Shown here one piece after another: positions 1-7,392 of a DNA stretch of 64,000 nucleotides (its first letter is position 1; the number at the start of each line of letters is the position of its first letter). Below the pieces are notes generated by a model. The model did no database searches. It saw nothing but the letters and a program-made list of their open reading frames with translations, and was not told where the DNA came from. Position numbers and translations under genes: made by a program. Origin of the DNA: Paenibacillus tyrphae (GTDB lineage: Bacteria; Bacillota; Bacilli; Paenibacillales; NBRC-103111); the NCBI RefSeq assembly GCF_000722545.1, contig NZ_JNVM01000021.1, forward strand, positions 74,174 to 138,173, written 5' to 3'.

Positions 1-6
1 TGATTA

Positions 7-36
7 GGACATGTCCGCCCTTGGCAGACATGTCCT
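7..36 (-). terminator. hairpin downstream of the first minus-strand gene
   Basis: Near-perfect inverted repeat with arms GGACATGTC and GACATGTCC around an 11-nt loop. It lies just past the stop codon of the minus-strand gene ending at 54. No clear T-run follows on the minus strand, so termination is only an inference. Confidence 0.4.
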
Positions 37-53
37 TCGCAGGTGGGAGGGGG

Positions 54-527
54 CTATTGCCGCGAGAAGCCTTCCTCCGCTAAATATTCTTCGGCTTCCC
101 CGTACGTTTCGAAGGCCGCTTCGAGATTCAAACCGGCATAGACGCACCACAGCTCGTTCTCGTACAGCAGCATCAAAGTCTGCTTATCCGGACCGATCCA
201 GCGCTCTTCGATCTCCGCATCGCCGGTGACGGCTTGTTCCTTTGCCGTCTTGGGCGCAAGGGAGCGGATCGAGGCTTCGACAATCGAGCGGAGCTCATCT
301 GCGGTGAAGTCCCGGATGTTCACCATCCCCCGCTCATCAATGTCGTAACCGGACAGATGGCCGGCATAGACGAAGCCGTTGCCGTTCGGATGCAAATGAT
401 ATACAACAGTCTTCTTGTCATAAGCGCTCTGCTCATAGTGATAGTTTACCCGGCCTAAGGACACGTTTTTCCTCTCCAGCTCCGCAAACGATTCGATCAC
501 GACAATCTTTTCCTCAAACGTCAGCAT
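54..527 (-). CDS. conserved hypothetical protein, 157 aa
   Basis: I do not recognise a named family. The product is a soluble acidic protein without signal peptide or membrane segment. An N-terminal part of mixed charge (residues 1-75) contains aromatic and glycine-rich strands. A C-terminal part ends in an acidic helix (YGEAEEYLAEEG). The ATG at 527 is preceded by GGAAGAGGAAA on the minus strand, a plausible ribosome binding site. It stands alone, divergent from the glutamate dehydrogenase gene and followed by a hairpin. Function unknown. Confidence 0.7.
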   Translation of the reverse strand: MLTFEEKIVVIESFAELERKNVSLGRVNYHYEQSAYDKKTVVYHLHPNGNGFVYAGHLSGYDIDERGMVNIRDFTADELRSIVEASIRSLAPKTAKEQAVTGDAEIEERWIGPDKQTLMLLYENELWCVYAGLNLEAAFETYGEAEEYLAEEGFSRQ

Positions 528-663
528 GATTTCCTCTTCCCGTCATACAAATTTTGGATGTGCGTCAGCTATATTATACATCATTATTAAAATAAAAATA
601 ACATATGATGAAAGGTTTATTAAGGTTTTCTGATAATTTTTCGAATATTGTCAAAAAAAACGG

Positions 664-692
664 TTGAAAGTGGAAGTCGATACCTATAGAAT
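664..692 (+). promoter_or_regulatory. sigma-A type promoter of the glutamate dehydrogenase gene
   Basis: TTGAAA (664-669) and TAGAAT (687-692) are separated by 17 bases, a near-consensus housekeeping promoter about 60 bases upstream of the start codon at 753. Confidence 0.6.
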
Positions 693-752
693 AAAAAACA
701 ACTCATTATTTCAGTATTACGTTAAAGCATAGAAGGAGATGGAGATGAATCG

Positions 753-2015
753 ATGACTGTAACTACACTGACTGCCGAAAATCTAAATCCGTTTAAAATC
801 GCCCAAAGGCAAATCGAACATGCGGCTTCTCTACTAAACTTGCCCAAAGAGGCCGTAGAAATTCTGAAACAACCGAAACGGGTACTGTCCGTCACGTTCC
901 CCGTGAAGATGGACAACGGCCAAGTCCGCGTATTTGAAGGCTACCGCTCTCAGCATAACGATGCGGTCGGTCCGACGAAGGGCGGCATCCGGTTCCATCC
1001 GGACGTGACGCTGGACGAGGTTAAGGCGCTGTCGATGTGGATGAGCTTCAAATGCGGCGTTGTCGGCCTCCCGTACGGCGGCGGAAAGGGCGGAGTCATC
1101 TGCGACCCGCGCGAAATGAGCAAGGGCGAGCTGGAGCGCGTCAGCCGTGGGTTCATGGAAGCGATCGCCGATATCGTCGGACCGGAGAAAGACATTCCGG
1201 CGCCGGACGTGTACACGACCCCACAAATTATGGGCTGGATGATGGATACGTTCAGCCGTTTGAAGGGCTTCAACAGCCCGGGCGTCATTACCGGCAAGCC
1301 ACTGATTATCGGGGGCTCCAAGGGAAGAAACGAAGCGACGGCCCGCGGCTGCGTCTTCACGATTCAAGAGGCGCTGAAGGATATGGGCAAGACGCCGGAA
1401 GGCGCAACGGTAGCCATTCAAGGCTTCGGCAATGCCGGCCGGATTGCGGCGAAGCTGCTGTCGGAGCTGGGCTGCCGCATTGTGGCCGTCAGCGACTCGC
1501 GCGGCGCGATCCATGACCCGCAAGGACTCGATTTGAACCGCGTGGAACAGTTGAAGGATCAGGGAGACCTGTCCGCATACGGCGCGTCGTTCGCCATTCA
1601 ACCGGAGAAGCTGCTGGAGCTGGATGTCGATATTTTGGTGCCGGCTGCGCTTGAGAATGTCATTACATCGGCCAATGCTGCACAGATCAAGGCGAGCATC
1701 GTGGCTGAAGCGGCCAACGGACCGACGACGCCGGAAGCGGACGAGATTTTGTTCGGCAATGGCGTGAAGGTGATTCCGGATATTTTGGCGAATGCCGGCG
1801 GCGTGACGGTTTCCTACTTCGAATGGGTTCAGAACCTGATGAACTATTACTGGAGCGAAGAAGAGGTAAACCTCAAGCTCAAGACGGCGATGACGGAAGC
1901 GTATCGCGCGGTTCAAGATCTGGCGACCCAATACAAAACTGACCTGCGTACGGCTGCTTACATGATCTCGATGGAGCGGATTTCCAAAGCGATGGAAGCC
2001 CGCGGCTGGGTGTAA
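753..2015 (+). CDS. gudB: NAD-type glutamate dehydrogenase
   Basis: Catalyses the reversible oxidative deamination of glutamate to 2-oxoglutarate and ammonia in the cytoplasm, linking amino-acid use to the TCA cycle. At 420 aa it has the usual length of hexameric Firmicutes enzymes (GudB/RocG). Visible are the substrate-binding GPTKGGIRFHP, the catalytic-lysine segment LPYGGGKGGV (about residues 107-116), the aspartate segment DIPAPDVYT, the nucleotide-binding QGFGNAG (about 228) and the C-terminal NAGGVTVSYFEW. GGAG lies 8 bases before the ATG. Monocistronic, with a promoter at 664-692. Whether it is the rocG or gudB type cannot be told from sequence alone. Confidence 0.95.
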   Translation: MTVTTLTAENLNPFKIAQRQIEHAASLLNLPKEAVEILKQPKRVLSVTFPVKMDNGQVRVFEGYRSQHNDAVGPTKGGIRFHPDVTLDEVKALSMWMSFKCGVVGLPYGGGKGGVICDPREMSKGELERVSRGFMEAIADIVGPEKDIPAPDVYTTPQIMGWMMDTFSRLKGFNSPGVITGKPLIIGGSKGRNEATARGCVFTIQEALKDMGKTPEGATVAIQGFGNAGRIAAKLLSELGCRIVAVSDSRGAIHDPQGLDLNRVEQLKDQGDLSAYGASFAIQPEKLLELDVDILVPAALENVITSANAAQIKASIVAEAANGPTTPEADEILFGNGVKVIPDILANAGGVTVSYFEWVQNLMNYYWSEEEVNLKLKTAMTEAYRAVQDLATQYKTDLRTAAYMISMERISKAMEARGWV

Positions 2016-2045
2016 GCGTACAGACGGAATCGAATATGTAATAAA

Positions 2046-2101
2046 CCATCGCCGCCGGCGGTCTAGTACCTTACCTTGGTACAGAAGCGCCGGCGGCGAT
2101 T
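2046..2101 (+). terminator. strong hairpin after glutamate dehydrogenase
   Basis: Arms ATCGCCGCCGGCG (2048-2060) and CGCCGGCGGCGAT (2088-2100) pair perfectly. The loop holds a second small pair, GTACC/GGTAC. There is no T-run, so it may be a weak terminator or a 3'-end stabiliser. Confidence 0.55.
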
Positions 2102-2169
2102 CGCGTTCCTGAGGTAGTTCGGTTTACTATGTAAAAATGCGGTAAAATATGAATTTGAAACTTATTCGC

Positions 2170-2283
2170 AGGTTCAATCGTCTAATAGATGACGGCCTTT
2201 CTGTCCAATGACATCTGGAGCCGCAATTAGGCACCGTACGCCGGAAGCGGGTGAAGCTTGGCGCTTCTATCGTTGGCGAACCT
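2170..2283 (+). ncRNA. structured leader RNA upstream of the 34-aa peptide
   Basis: Reading the bases shows a closing helix AGGTTC (2170-2175) with GAACCT (2278-2283). Nested inside are CGTC/GACG (2179-2194), TGTC-caat-GACA (2202-2213), CACC/GGTG (2232-2252) and GAAGC-ttggc-GCTTC (2253-2267). This is the architecture of a multi-branched junction ending 22 bases before the start of a tiny membrane peptide. It does not match any riboswitch consensus I know. A TAAAAT hexamer at 2143-2148 could be the -10 element. The fold is drawn by eye only. Confidence 0.35.
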
Positions 2284-2305
2284 AAATGATATTGGAGTTG
2301 AAGAA

Positions 2306-2410
2306 ATGAAGTTTTTGAAAAACGTTATCCTCATCGTGCTTAGCTGCATCGTTAGCTACTGGCTCGTTGGCGGGGCGTTTGTCGATTTGTTTTCCCGTAT
2401 GAAACATTAG
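2306..2410 (+). CDS. 34-aa single-pass membrane peptide
   Basis: The ORF ATG(2306)-TAG(2410) encodes MKFLKNVILIVLSCIVSYWL followed by VGGAFVDLFSRMKH. It has a short basic start, one hydrophobic helix (about residues 7-25) and a basic end. TTGGAG stands about 9 bases upstream and a strong terminator follows 11 bases after the stop, so it is a complete transcription unit together with the structured leader. Function unknown. Small peptides of this form can be regulators of membrane proteins or type I toxins; nothing here decides between these. Confidence 0.6.
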   Translation: MKFLKNVILIVLSCIVSYWLVGGAFVDLFSRMKH

Positions 2411-2421
2411 GTTTGGGTCCG

Positions 2422-2454
2422 AAAAAGCCCTCCGCTTACAGCGGAGGGCTTTTT
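2422..2454. terminator. bidirectional terminator between the small peptide and dapA
   Basis: AAAAAGCCCTCCGC and GCGGAGGGCTTTTT form a perfect stem with a 5-base loop. A-run and T-run flanks allow it to serve the plus-strand peptide and the minus-strand dapA. Confidence 0.9.
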
Positions 2455-2491
2455 CGTGCATCTGACGATTCGTATTGTTCAGACCGTCGAT

Positions 2492-3382
2492 TTATTTTAC
2501 CGGTTCACCAACTTGGCTCCAATACGCTTCGAGCTCCTGCCGGAGCTTCGAGCTGATGGTGGTCATCGGCAGGCGGAGAGCCTCCGAGGCGATAATACCC
2601 CGATGAGCCAGAATCCACTTCACCGGCGCCGGATTCGATTCCTTGAAGAGGAGCTGAATGAGCGGAAGCAATCCTTCGAACGTTTGTTTCGCTCCGTTCG
2701 AGTCTCCTTCGGCGAACTGCCGGTGCATTTCTACTAAAGCTTCCGGCACTACGTTGGAGGCAGTGAGGATGCCGCCCTTGGCCCCGCAGCAAAGCATCAC
2801 ATAAGCATAGGAGTCGTCACCGCACAGCACCGGTTTGCTGCTCAAGCGGGACAATTCCGTAAGCAGCTGAATGCCGCCGGAGCTGTCCTTCAGGCCGATC
2901 ACTCCGTCCAGCTCCAGGATGGCTCCGGCCGTCTGGGCCGTAAGGCCCACCCCGGTACGCGATGGGTTATCGTAGGCGATGACGGGGATGCCGACTTCCG
3001 CCGCTTTGCGGAAATGGGCGGCGATGCCTTCCTGGGACGGGCGGTTATAGTAAGGGACAACGACAAGCACGGCATCCGCGCCAAGCTGTCCCGCAAGCTC
3101 CGTACGCTTTAGGGTCGAAGCGGTATCGTTCGTTCCGGTGCCGACGATCACCGGCAGCTTCCCGCCGACTGCGTTCTTGGCGGTCTTCACCAAAGCTTCG
3201 ACTTCTTCCCATGCTACCGTCGGCGATTCTCCTGTCGTCCCGTTGACGACCAGGCCATGGATGCCGCGGTCCGCAAGCCAGCGAACATGCCGCTCGAATG
3301 AAGTTAGATCTACGGCGCCGCTGCTGTCGAACGGGGTGACGATCGGGACGTAAACACCAGTTAGCTGCTCTTGGGTTAGCAT
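2492..3382 (-). CDS. dapA: 4-hydroxy-tetrahydrodipicolinate synthase (DapA family)
   Basis: Condenses pyruvate with aspartate semialdehyde at the first committed step to lysine, meso-diaminopimelate and spore dipicolinate. At 296 aa it is a full-length (beta/alpha)8 aldolase of the DHDPS/N-acetylneuraminate lyase family. Visible are the GTTGES substrate loop (about 46-51), the YYNRPSQEG catalytic-tyrosine segment (about 133) and the Schiff-base lysine in GLKDSSG (about 163). The start is preceded by GGAGGAATGTAAAAA. It is divergent from a LysR regulator, which may control it. Other family members share the fold, so the substrate is a family-based assignment. Confidence 0.88.
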   Translation of the reverse strand: MLTQEQLTGVYVPIVTPFDSSGAVDLTSFERHVRWLADRGIHGLVVNGTTGESPTVAWEEVEALVKTAKNAVGGKLPVIVGTGTNDTASTLKRTELAGQLGADAVLVVVPYYNRPSQEGIAAHFRKAAEVGIPVIAYDNPSRTGVGLTAQTAGAILELDGVIGLKDSSGGIQLLTELSRLSSKPVLCGDDSYAYVMLCCGAKGGILTASNVVPEALVEMHRQFAEGDSNGAKQTFEGLLPLIQLLFKESNPAPVKWILAHRGIIASEALRLPMTTISSKLRQELEAYWSQVGEPVK

Positions 3383-3512
3383 TTTTTACATTCCTCCATG
3401 GAGTTCAAATAATTTTTCCTTGGCTCTACTTTACCATGGTTTGAATCATCGGAGTTAGCTATAATAAGTGATAGTCATCATCAATAATATTGATAGTAGG
3501 AGGAAAGATCAC

Positions 3513-4385
3513 ATGGAGCTGACGTATCTCCAGACGTTTCGTGAGGTGGCTAAACGTCAAAGCTTTACCCGGGCGGCCGAGGAGCTTGGCTATGCGCAGT
3601 CCAGCGTCACGATGCAAATCCAGAAGCTGGAGCGGGAATACGGCGTTTCCTTGTTCGAGCGTCACGGCAGGCTGCTTCGGCTTACGCCGCCCGGCGAAGT
3701 GCTGCTGAAGCTCGCCGTGCAGATGCTGGATTTGTATGCGCAGTCCAAAGAAATCGTCGGGAATCAGGTCGGCGGGACGTTGACGATCGGCACGATCGAT
3801 TCGCTGGCGGCCTACTACCTTCCTCCCTATTTGCAGCAGCTGAGGGAACGGTTTCCCGAATTGAACATCCACATTCAAGCGGAACGCGAGTCGCTGATCA
3901 TCAGCAAAGTGAAGGAGGGGGAATTCGACATCGGCCTGCTGCTTGACGGCAAGCCGGTTGACCCGGCTCTAAGCTGCGAGACGATCCGAGAAGAGCCTCT
4001 GGTGCTGATTGCACCGCCCGGCCATCCGCTCACGCAGTTATCCGGAGGTGTAGGCGTGGATCATCTGAACGGAGTCGAACTAATCATGTCGGAGGAAAGC
4101 TGCAATTACCGGGGCATGTTCGAGAACGTGTTAAGAGCGCACAACGTCTCGTTTCTCATCCGCTTTGAGCTGGGCAACCCGGAGGCGATCAAGCAGTGCG
4201 TGATGAACGGGCTCGGCGTAGCCCTTCTTCCGCAGATCGTCGTCGAAGAGGAGGTACGGCGAGGGCGCCTCAAGGTGCTGCCTTTTACCCACCCCGATAT
4301 CCGGTTCGATCTGCAGCTGTTTGTCCATCCCAAGAAATGGATGTCGCAGCCGCTGCTGGCGTTCATTCGTCTGCTGAAGCCATGA
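3513..4385 (+). CDS. LysR-family transcriptional regulator
   Basis: A 290-aa regulator with an N-terminal winged helix-turn-helix (residues 1-60, motif SFTRAAEELGYAQSSVTMQI) and a C-terminal effector-binding domain (about 90-285). I start it at 3513, where AGGAGG sits 7 bases upstream, rather than at the upstream in-frame ATG (3468). It is transcribed away from dapA and the two share a 130-base intergenic region, the usual layout for a LysR protein and its target. The inducer cannot be told. Confidence 0.88.
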   Translation: MELTYLQTFREVAKRQSFTRAAEELGYAQSSVTMQIQKLEREYGVSLFERHGRLLRLTPPGEVLLKLAVQMLDLYAQSKEIVGNQVGGTLTIGTIDSLAAYYLPPYLQQLRERFPELNIHIQAERESLIISKVKEGEFDIGLLLDGKPVDPALSCETIREEPLVLIAPPGHPLTQLSGGVGVDHLNGVELIMSEESCNYRGMFENVLRAHNVSFLIRFELGNPEAIKQCVMNGLGVALLPQIVVEEEVRRGRLKVLPFTHPDIRFDLQLFVHPKKWMSQPLLAFIRLLKP

Positions 4386-4461
4386 CCGGAATGATGCAGC
4401 TTGAAGGCCAAAAGAGGGGGTTCGCAGCGAGCCTCCTTCCCGACGCCCGTGATTTAAGAAA

Positions 4462-4488
4462 AAAAGCCCGGGCCGCGGCCCGGGCTTT
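4462..4488. terminator. bidirectional terminator between the LysR gene and the YjcZ-type gene
   Basis: Perfect GC-rich palindrome AAAGCCCGGGCC / GGCCCGGGCTTT, with an A-run before and T residues after it, between convergent genes. Confidence 0.8.
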
Positions 4489-4498
4489 GTGCCTCGAA

Positions 4499-4597
4499 TC
4501 AGAACCAGACGGCACAAGATACGATTACCAACAAAATAAACAATACGAGGATTACGCCCGTAGAAGTAAATCCGCCGAACCCTTTTACGCAGCTCAT
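4499..4597 (-). CDS. YjcZ-family small sporulation protein, 32 aa
   Basis: The minus-strand ORF encodes MSCVKGFGGFTSTGVILVLF and ends ILLVIVSCAVWF. The GF(T/S)..GVILVLFILLVIV core is typical of the YjcZ/YczM-type spore-associated peptides of Bacillales. It has a glycine/cysteine-containing head and one transmembrane helix. GGAGGA lies 7 bases before the ATG. A second family member at 17624-17764 shares the core almost letter for letter, which supports coding. Role in the spore unknown. Confidence 0.8.
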   Translation of the reverse strand: MSCVKGFGGFTSTGVILVLFILLVIVSCAVWF

Positions 4598-4825
4598 ACA
4601 TCCATCCTCCTTCCGTTTAGCCTAGTATACTTTATGATGGTCAATGGCCCTGTGATTGGGTGGGCGGGAAAATGTGCATTAGCGGAGATGCCGGAATAGG
4701 GTAGATAAGCTGCAAAAGAGAACGTTTTGCGACGGACGGGCACTCAGATTTACAATGCCCACTGATCTAATAACTGAAATGAGCAAAACGCATCATAAAA
4801 TTGGGTATTTTTTCCTGTGGGCATG

Positions 4826-4834
4826 TGTTATAAT
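4826..4834 (+). promoter_or_regulatory. extended -10 promoter of the small cationic peptide
   Basis: TGTTATAAT is an extended -10 (TG-n-TATAAT; TATAAT at 4829-4834). No good -35 is visible, as often in extended -10 promoters. It lies about 65 bases before the ribosome binding site of the peptide gene. Confidence 0.55.
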
Positions 4835-4897
4835 GCAAAGCAGGATAACGGAGAACGGTGGAGGAAGTGACCACGGCGCAGCCCTTCTGCAAAGGAG

Positions 4898-5038
4898 GTG
4901 ATTGCCCTGGTCACCCTTGTGGCGCTGCTGGATGTAGTCAAATGGATTGCAACTATTCTCAGCTTATGGTTGAGCGGTAGGAAGCTGTTCAAGTTGATCA
5001 AACGGAAGCTAAGCAAGCGAAAAAACCACCGTAGTTAG
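4898..5038 (+). CDS. small hydrophobic-cationic peptide, up to 46 aa; toxin-like
   Basis: The reading frame has a hydrophobic helix (IALVTLVALLDVVKWIATIL region, about residues 2-25) followed by a strongly basic tail (RKLFKLIKRKLSKRKNHRS). AAAGGAGG (4891-4898) precedes it. The GTG at 4898 overlaps this site, so translation may begin at CTG 4907 or GTG 4919. The stop codon lies just after the first arm of a terminator hairpin. Small size, one membrane helix, charged tail and tight packing with the terminator are features of type I toxin or holin-like peptides. No antisense RNA could be proven. Confidence 0.5.
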   Translation: MIALVTLVALLDVVKWIATILSLWLSGRKLFKLIKRKLSKRKNHRS

Positions 5039-5051
5039 GTTGGCCCCTAAA

Positions 5052-6521
5052 CTGTAACCCGTGAGATGGACACTTGAAAAAAGTGACCTCTTACGGGTTT
5101 TTGTGTTTTAATCATACTATCGAGAAAACACGGGGAATGAACATCATGAGGAAAATCAGAACAGGATTTACTGAAGTAGAGATCAGGCTGTTGGAGTCCA
5201 ATCCGAACGTAAGCCGCGTATCGGGGAGGAACATCTCGTATGCTCCAGCTTTTAAGCTCGCAGCGGTGCAAGCTAACCAAGCGGGAGAGCCACCAATGGA
5301 AATTTTTCTGAAAGCAGGCTTTAATATCGAACTCATCGGTCAGAGGACACCTACAGAGAGCCTATACCGTTGGAGAGAGACCTATGCTAAGTACGGTGAG
5401 GCTGGCTTGCTAGCGGAGCGCAGAGGTATAGGAAGTACAGGTAGACGATCAAAACGTGAATCGTCAGCAGAAGAGAAGCTGAAACAAGCAGAAGCTCGGA
5501 TTAAACTCCTCGAAGCGGAGAACGAGCTTTTAAAAAAGCTAGAAGCGCTCGAAAGGCGAAACAGTAAGGAGTTGACGCCTTCCGAGCGCTTTCGGCTCAT
5601 TAATCAAACGGTTCGTAAGCATGCGTTACGACGTTTAACACGTTACCTTTGTCAAATTGCTGAAGTTAGTTCGAGCGGCTATTATCGTTGGTGCAGCTCT
5701 GAAGAAACACGTCAGCTGCGAGAGACAGCCGATCAATACGACTTCCAGCTTATTAAGGGGCATTTTGAAGCCTTGAACGGAAAAGCAGGCGCATTGGTCA
5801 TCAAAATGAGGCTGGAGAAATTGAATGGCATAGTAGTGAATCATAAAAAGATTCGTCGTATCATGCGCAAGTTCGGGTTAGTAGCTACGATCCGTCAAGC
5901 CAATCCCTATCGCAAGATGGCTAAAGCGACGCAAGAACATCGTACATGTCCTAACCTTCTGGAGCGCAAGTTTGATCAGGGAGAACCAGAGAAGGTCTTC
6001 CTTACAGACATCACATACATGCGCTATGGTAGCGGTCAGTGGGCGTATCTTTCTTGTGTGAAGGATGGTGCTACGAAGCAAATATTGGCGCACTATCTCT
6101 CTTCAACTTTGGAGTTAACGTTGGTTGAACGGACCATGGCTCGCTTATTCAAACGATTGGACGGCAATATTCATCCAGACGCCATCTTCCATTCCGACCA
6201 GGGGACACACTATACACACCCTAAAACCCGTCTCCTCATCGCCAAGGCTGGGTTTAAGCAGTCGATGTCTCGTAAAGGAAACTGCTGGGATAATGCGTCC
6301 ATGGAGTCGTTCTTTGGTCATATGAAGGACGAACTTAACTACAAAGATTGTCAATCTCTTAAAGAATTGCGTCTACAGGTTAATGAGTATATGGCCCATT
6401 ACAATTCAGAACGCTATCAATGGACATTAAAAAAGATGACTCCTGATGAATTCAGAAGCCATCTCTTAGCTGCCTAAGACCATAGTCACTTTTTCAATGC
6501 TGTCCACAAAGGGGGTTACAG
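5052..6521 (+). mobile_element. IS3-family insertion sequence, about 1.47 kb
   Basis: The ends are imperfect inverted repeats. The left end starts CTGTAACCC at 5052 and continues to about 5087. The right end, read in reverse, starts CTGTAACCC at 6521 and both contain GAAAAAAGTGAC or GAAAAAGTGAC. The single transposase ORF lies between. I see no convincing 3-5 base target duplication in the flanks (CCTAAA before, TTCACC after), so the insertion may be old or may have suffered an edge deletion. Confidence 0.85.
5146..6477 (+). CDS. IS3-family transposase, OrfA and OrfB in one frame
   Basis: DDE transposase that cuts and joins the element ends. The N-terminal third is a helix-turn-helix domain followed by a leucine-rich coiled coil (KLKQAEARIKLLEAENELLKK). 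The C-terminal part is an rve integrase core with the DDE residues in FLTDITY, HSDQGTHY and WDNASMESFFGHMKDE. Most IS3 elements need a -1 frameshift to join OrfA and OrfB; here both lie in one continuous frame. GGGGA stands 9 bases before the chosen ATG; in-frame ATGs at 5074 and 5137 are alternatives. It appears intact and possibly active. Confidence 0.88.
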   Translation: MRKIRTGFTEVEIRLLESNPNVSRVSGRNISYAPAFKLAAVQANQAGEPPMEIFLKAGFNIELIGQRTPTESLYRWRETYAKYGEAGLLAERRGIGSTGRRSKRESSAEEKLKQAEARIKLLEAENELLKKLEALERRNSKELTPSERFRLINQTVRKHALRRLTRYLCQIAEVSSSGYYRWCSSEETRQLRETADQYDFQLIKGHFEALNGKAGALVIKMRLEKLNGIVVNHKKIRRIMRKFGLVATIRQANPYRKMAKATQEHRTCPNLLERKFDQGEPEKVFLTDITYMRYGSGQWAYLSCVKDGATKQILAHYLSSTLELTLVERTMARLFKRLDGNIHPDAIFHSDQGTHYTHPKTRLLIAKAGFKQSMSRKGNCWDNASMESFFGHMKDELNYKDCQSLKELRLQVNEYMAHYNSERYQWTLKKMTPDEFRSHLLAA

Positions 6522-6596
6522 TTCACCCTGACCGGTGGTTTTTCGCTTAGGTTTTAACTATGCGCGCCGTGGGGAAAACCACAGCTTCGTTTATCC

Positions 6597-6635
6597 AAAG
6601 AGCCGTTTAGTGTTGGCGCACTAGCGGCTCTTTTT
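6597..6635 (+). terminator. intrinsic terminator after the IS insertion site
   Basis: AAAGAGCCG...TAGTG and CACTA...CGGCTCTTTTT form a two-part stem followed by a T-run. It stops plus-strand transcription leaving the IS. Confidence 0.8.
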
Positions 6636-6651
6636 AGTATTCCCAAATTTC

Positions 6652-6709
6652 AACTGAGACAATCTGAGATGCTCTGATGTAATCTGAGTAAATATCAGTT
6701 TACTGATAC
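6652..6709. repeat. 10-bp phased CTGA repeats with an adjoining palindrome
   Basis: The core CTGA recurs at 6654, 6664, 6674 and 6684, exactly every 10 bases and so on one face of the helix. The palindrome TATCAG-ttta-CTGATA (6694-6709) follows. The stretch 6636-6819 holds no gene. This array may be a multi-site operator. Confidence 0.4.
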
Positions 6710-6819
6710 CTATCATATCACTTATTCACTTCATACGCTACATATTCATGTCTTGCTTCTTAGACTCAGGCTAACTTTTTCAGTCGGGTGAAACGCTCGG
6801 CGTCGCGGCGTTAGCCTCA

Positions 6820-7320
6820 TCAGACGAGCGGCTGCATGCCTCTCTCCAGCCAATCTTCCCGCGTCGGGCCGTAAATGTCCGGAACTCTGAGCCCGGCTTG
6901 GCGCATCAGGACGGTCATTTGGCCCCGATGATGAATCTGATGCTGGATTAAAATCCGCAAGGTCAGGCCATTCGGCCACGTGTCGCCGTACATTTCCGTC
7001 GTTTCCGCCAGCTTGGCGTCGGTCCACTGCGTTTGGACGGCATTCAACGCCGCTTGAGAGGCGTTCCGGTAAGCTTCGGCGATAGCGGCCGCCGAGTCCG
7101 GTGCATGCTGGTCTTCTCCGGCCGATGCGAATTCCAGGCCAGTCCGAGACAGCATCTCATGTACCGTCGTCGTCAGATGCCAGGCAAGCTGTCCGAGCGT
7201 CCGATGGTCCGGAGTAACCGCCTGATCCAGGGCTTCGTCGGTCAAGGCATCCATGACTCTCTGGGTAGCGGCAGCTTCTTGCTGCCATTCGGCTATAAAA
7301 TCGGCTGTTTTAATAAACAT
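6820..7320 (-). CDS. DinB/YfiT-family putative metal-dependent hydrolase
   Basis: A 166-aa four-helix-bundle protein of the DinB superfamily. The probable metal ligands are His48 in LAWHLTTT and His127 and His131 in QHQIHHRGQM, the usual three-histidine arrangement. Length fits the family. Members act as thiol-dependent transferases or have no known reaction; the substrate here is unknown. Start at the ATG (7320) with GGGAGGAATTCGAG upstream. It is the second gene after the WYL regulator on the same strand (72-base gap) and may be co-transcribed with it. Confidence 0.85.
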   Translation of the reverse strand: MFIKTADFIAEWQQEAAATQRVMDALTDEALDQAVTPDHRTLGQLAWHLTTTVHEMLSRTGLEFASAGEDQHAPDSAAAIAEAYRNASQAALNAVQTQWTDAKLAETTEMYGDTWPNGLTLRILIQHQIHHRGQMTVLMRQAGLRVPDIYGPTREDWLERGMQPLV

Positions 7321-7392
7321 CTCGAATTCCTCCCTGTGTTCGCAATTTAGTTTACCCCTTTACAATAGCATGAATTCCCTGACAACTGTATG

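Larger units (their letters stand above)
5015..6548 (+). terminator. terminator hairpin split by the IS element
   Basis: The arm AAGCGAAAAAACCACCG (5015-5031) pairs with CGGTGGTTTTTCGCTT (6533-6548) except for one extra A. Between them lie only short flanks plus the IS3-type element, so the original terminator loop was the insertion target. The peptide transcript should now read into the element. Confidence 0.7.

Noticed and set aside
834..1931. Minus-strand frame (365 aa) opposite glutamate dehydrogenase
   Set aside because: Antisense shadow; the sense frame carries all catalytic motifs.
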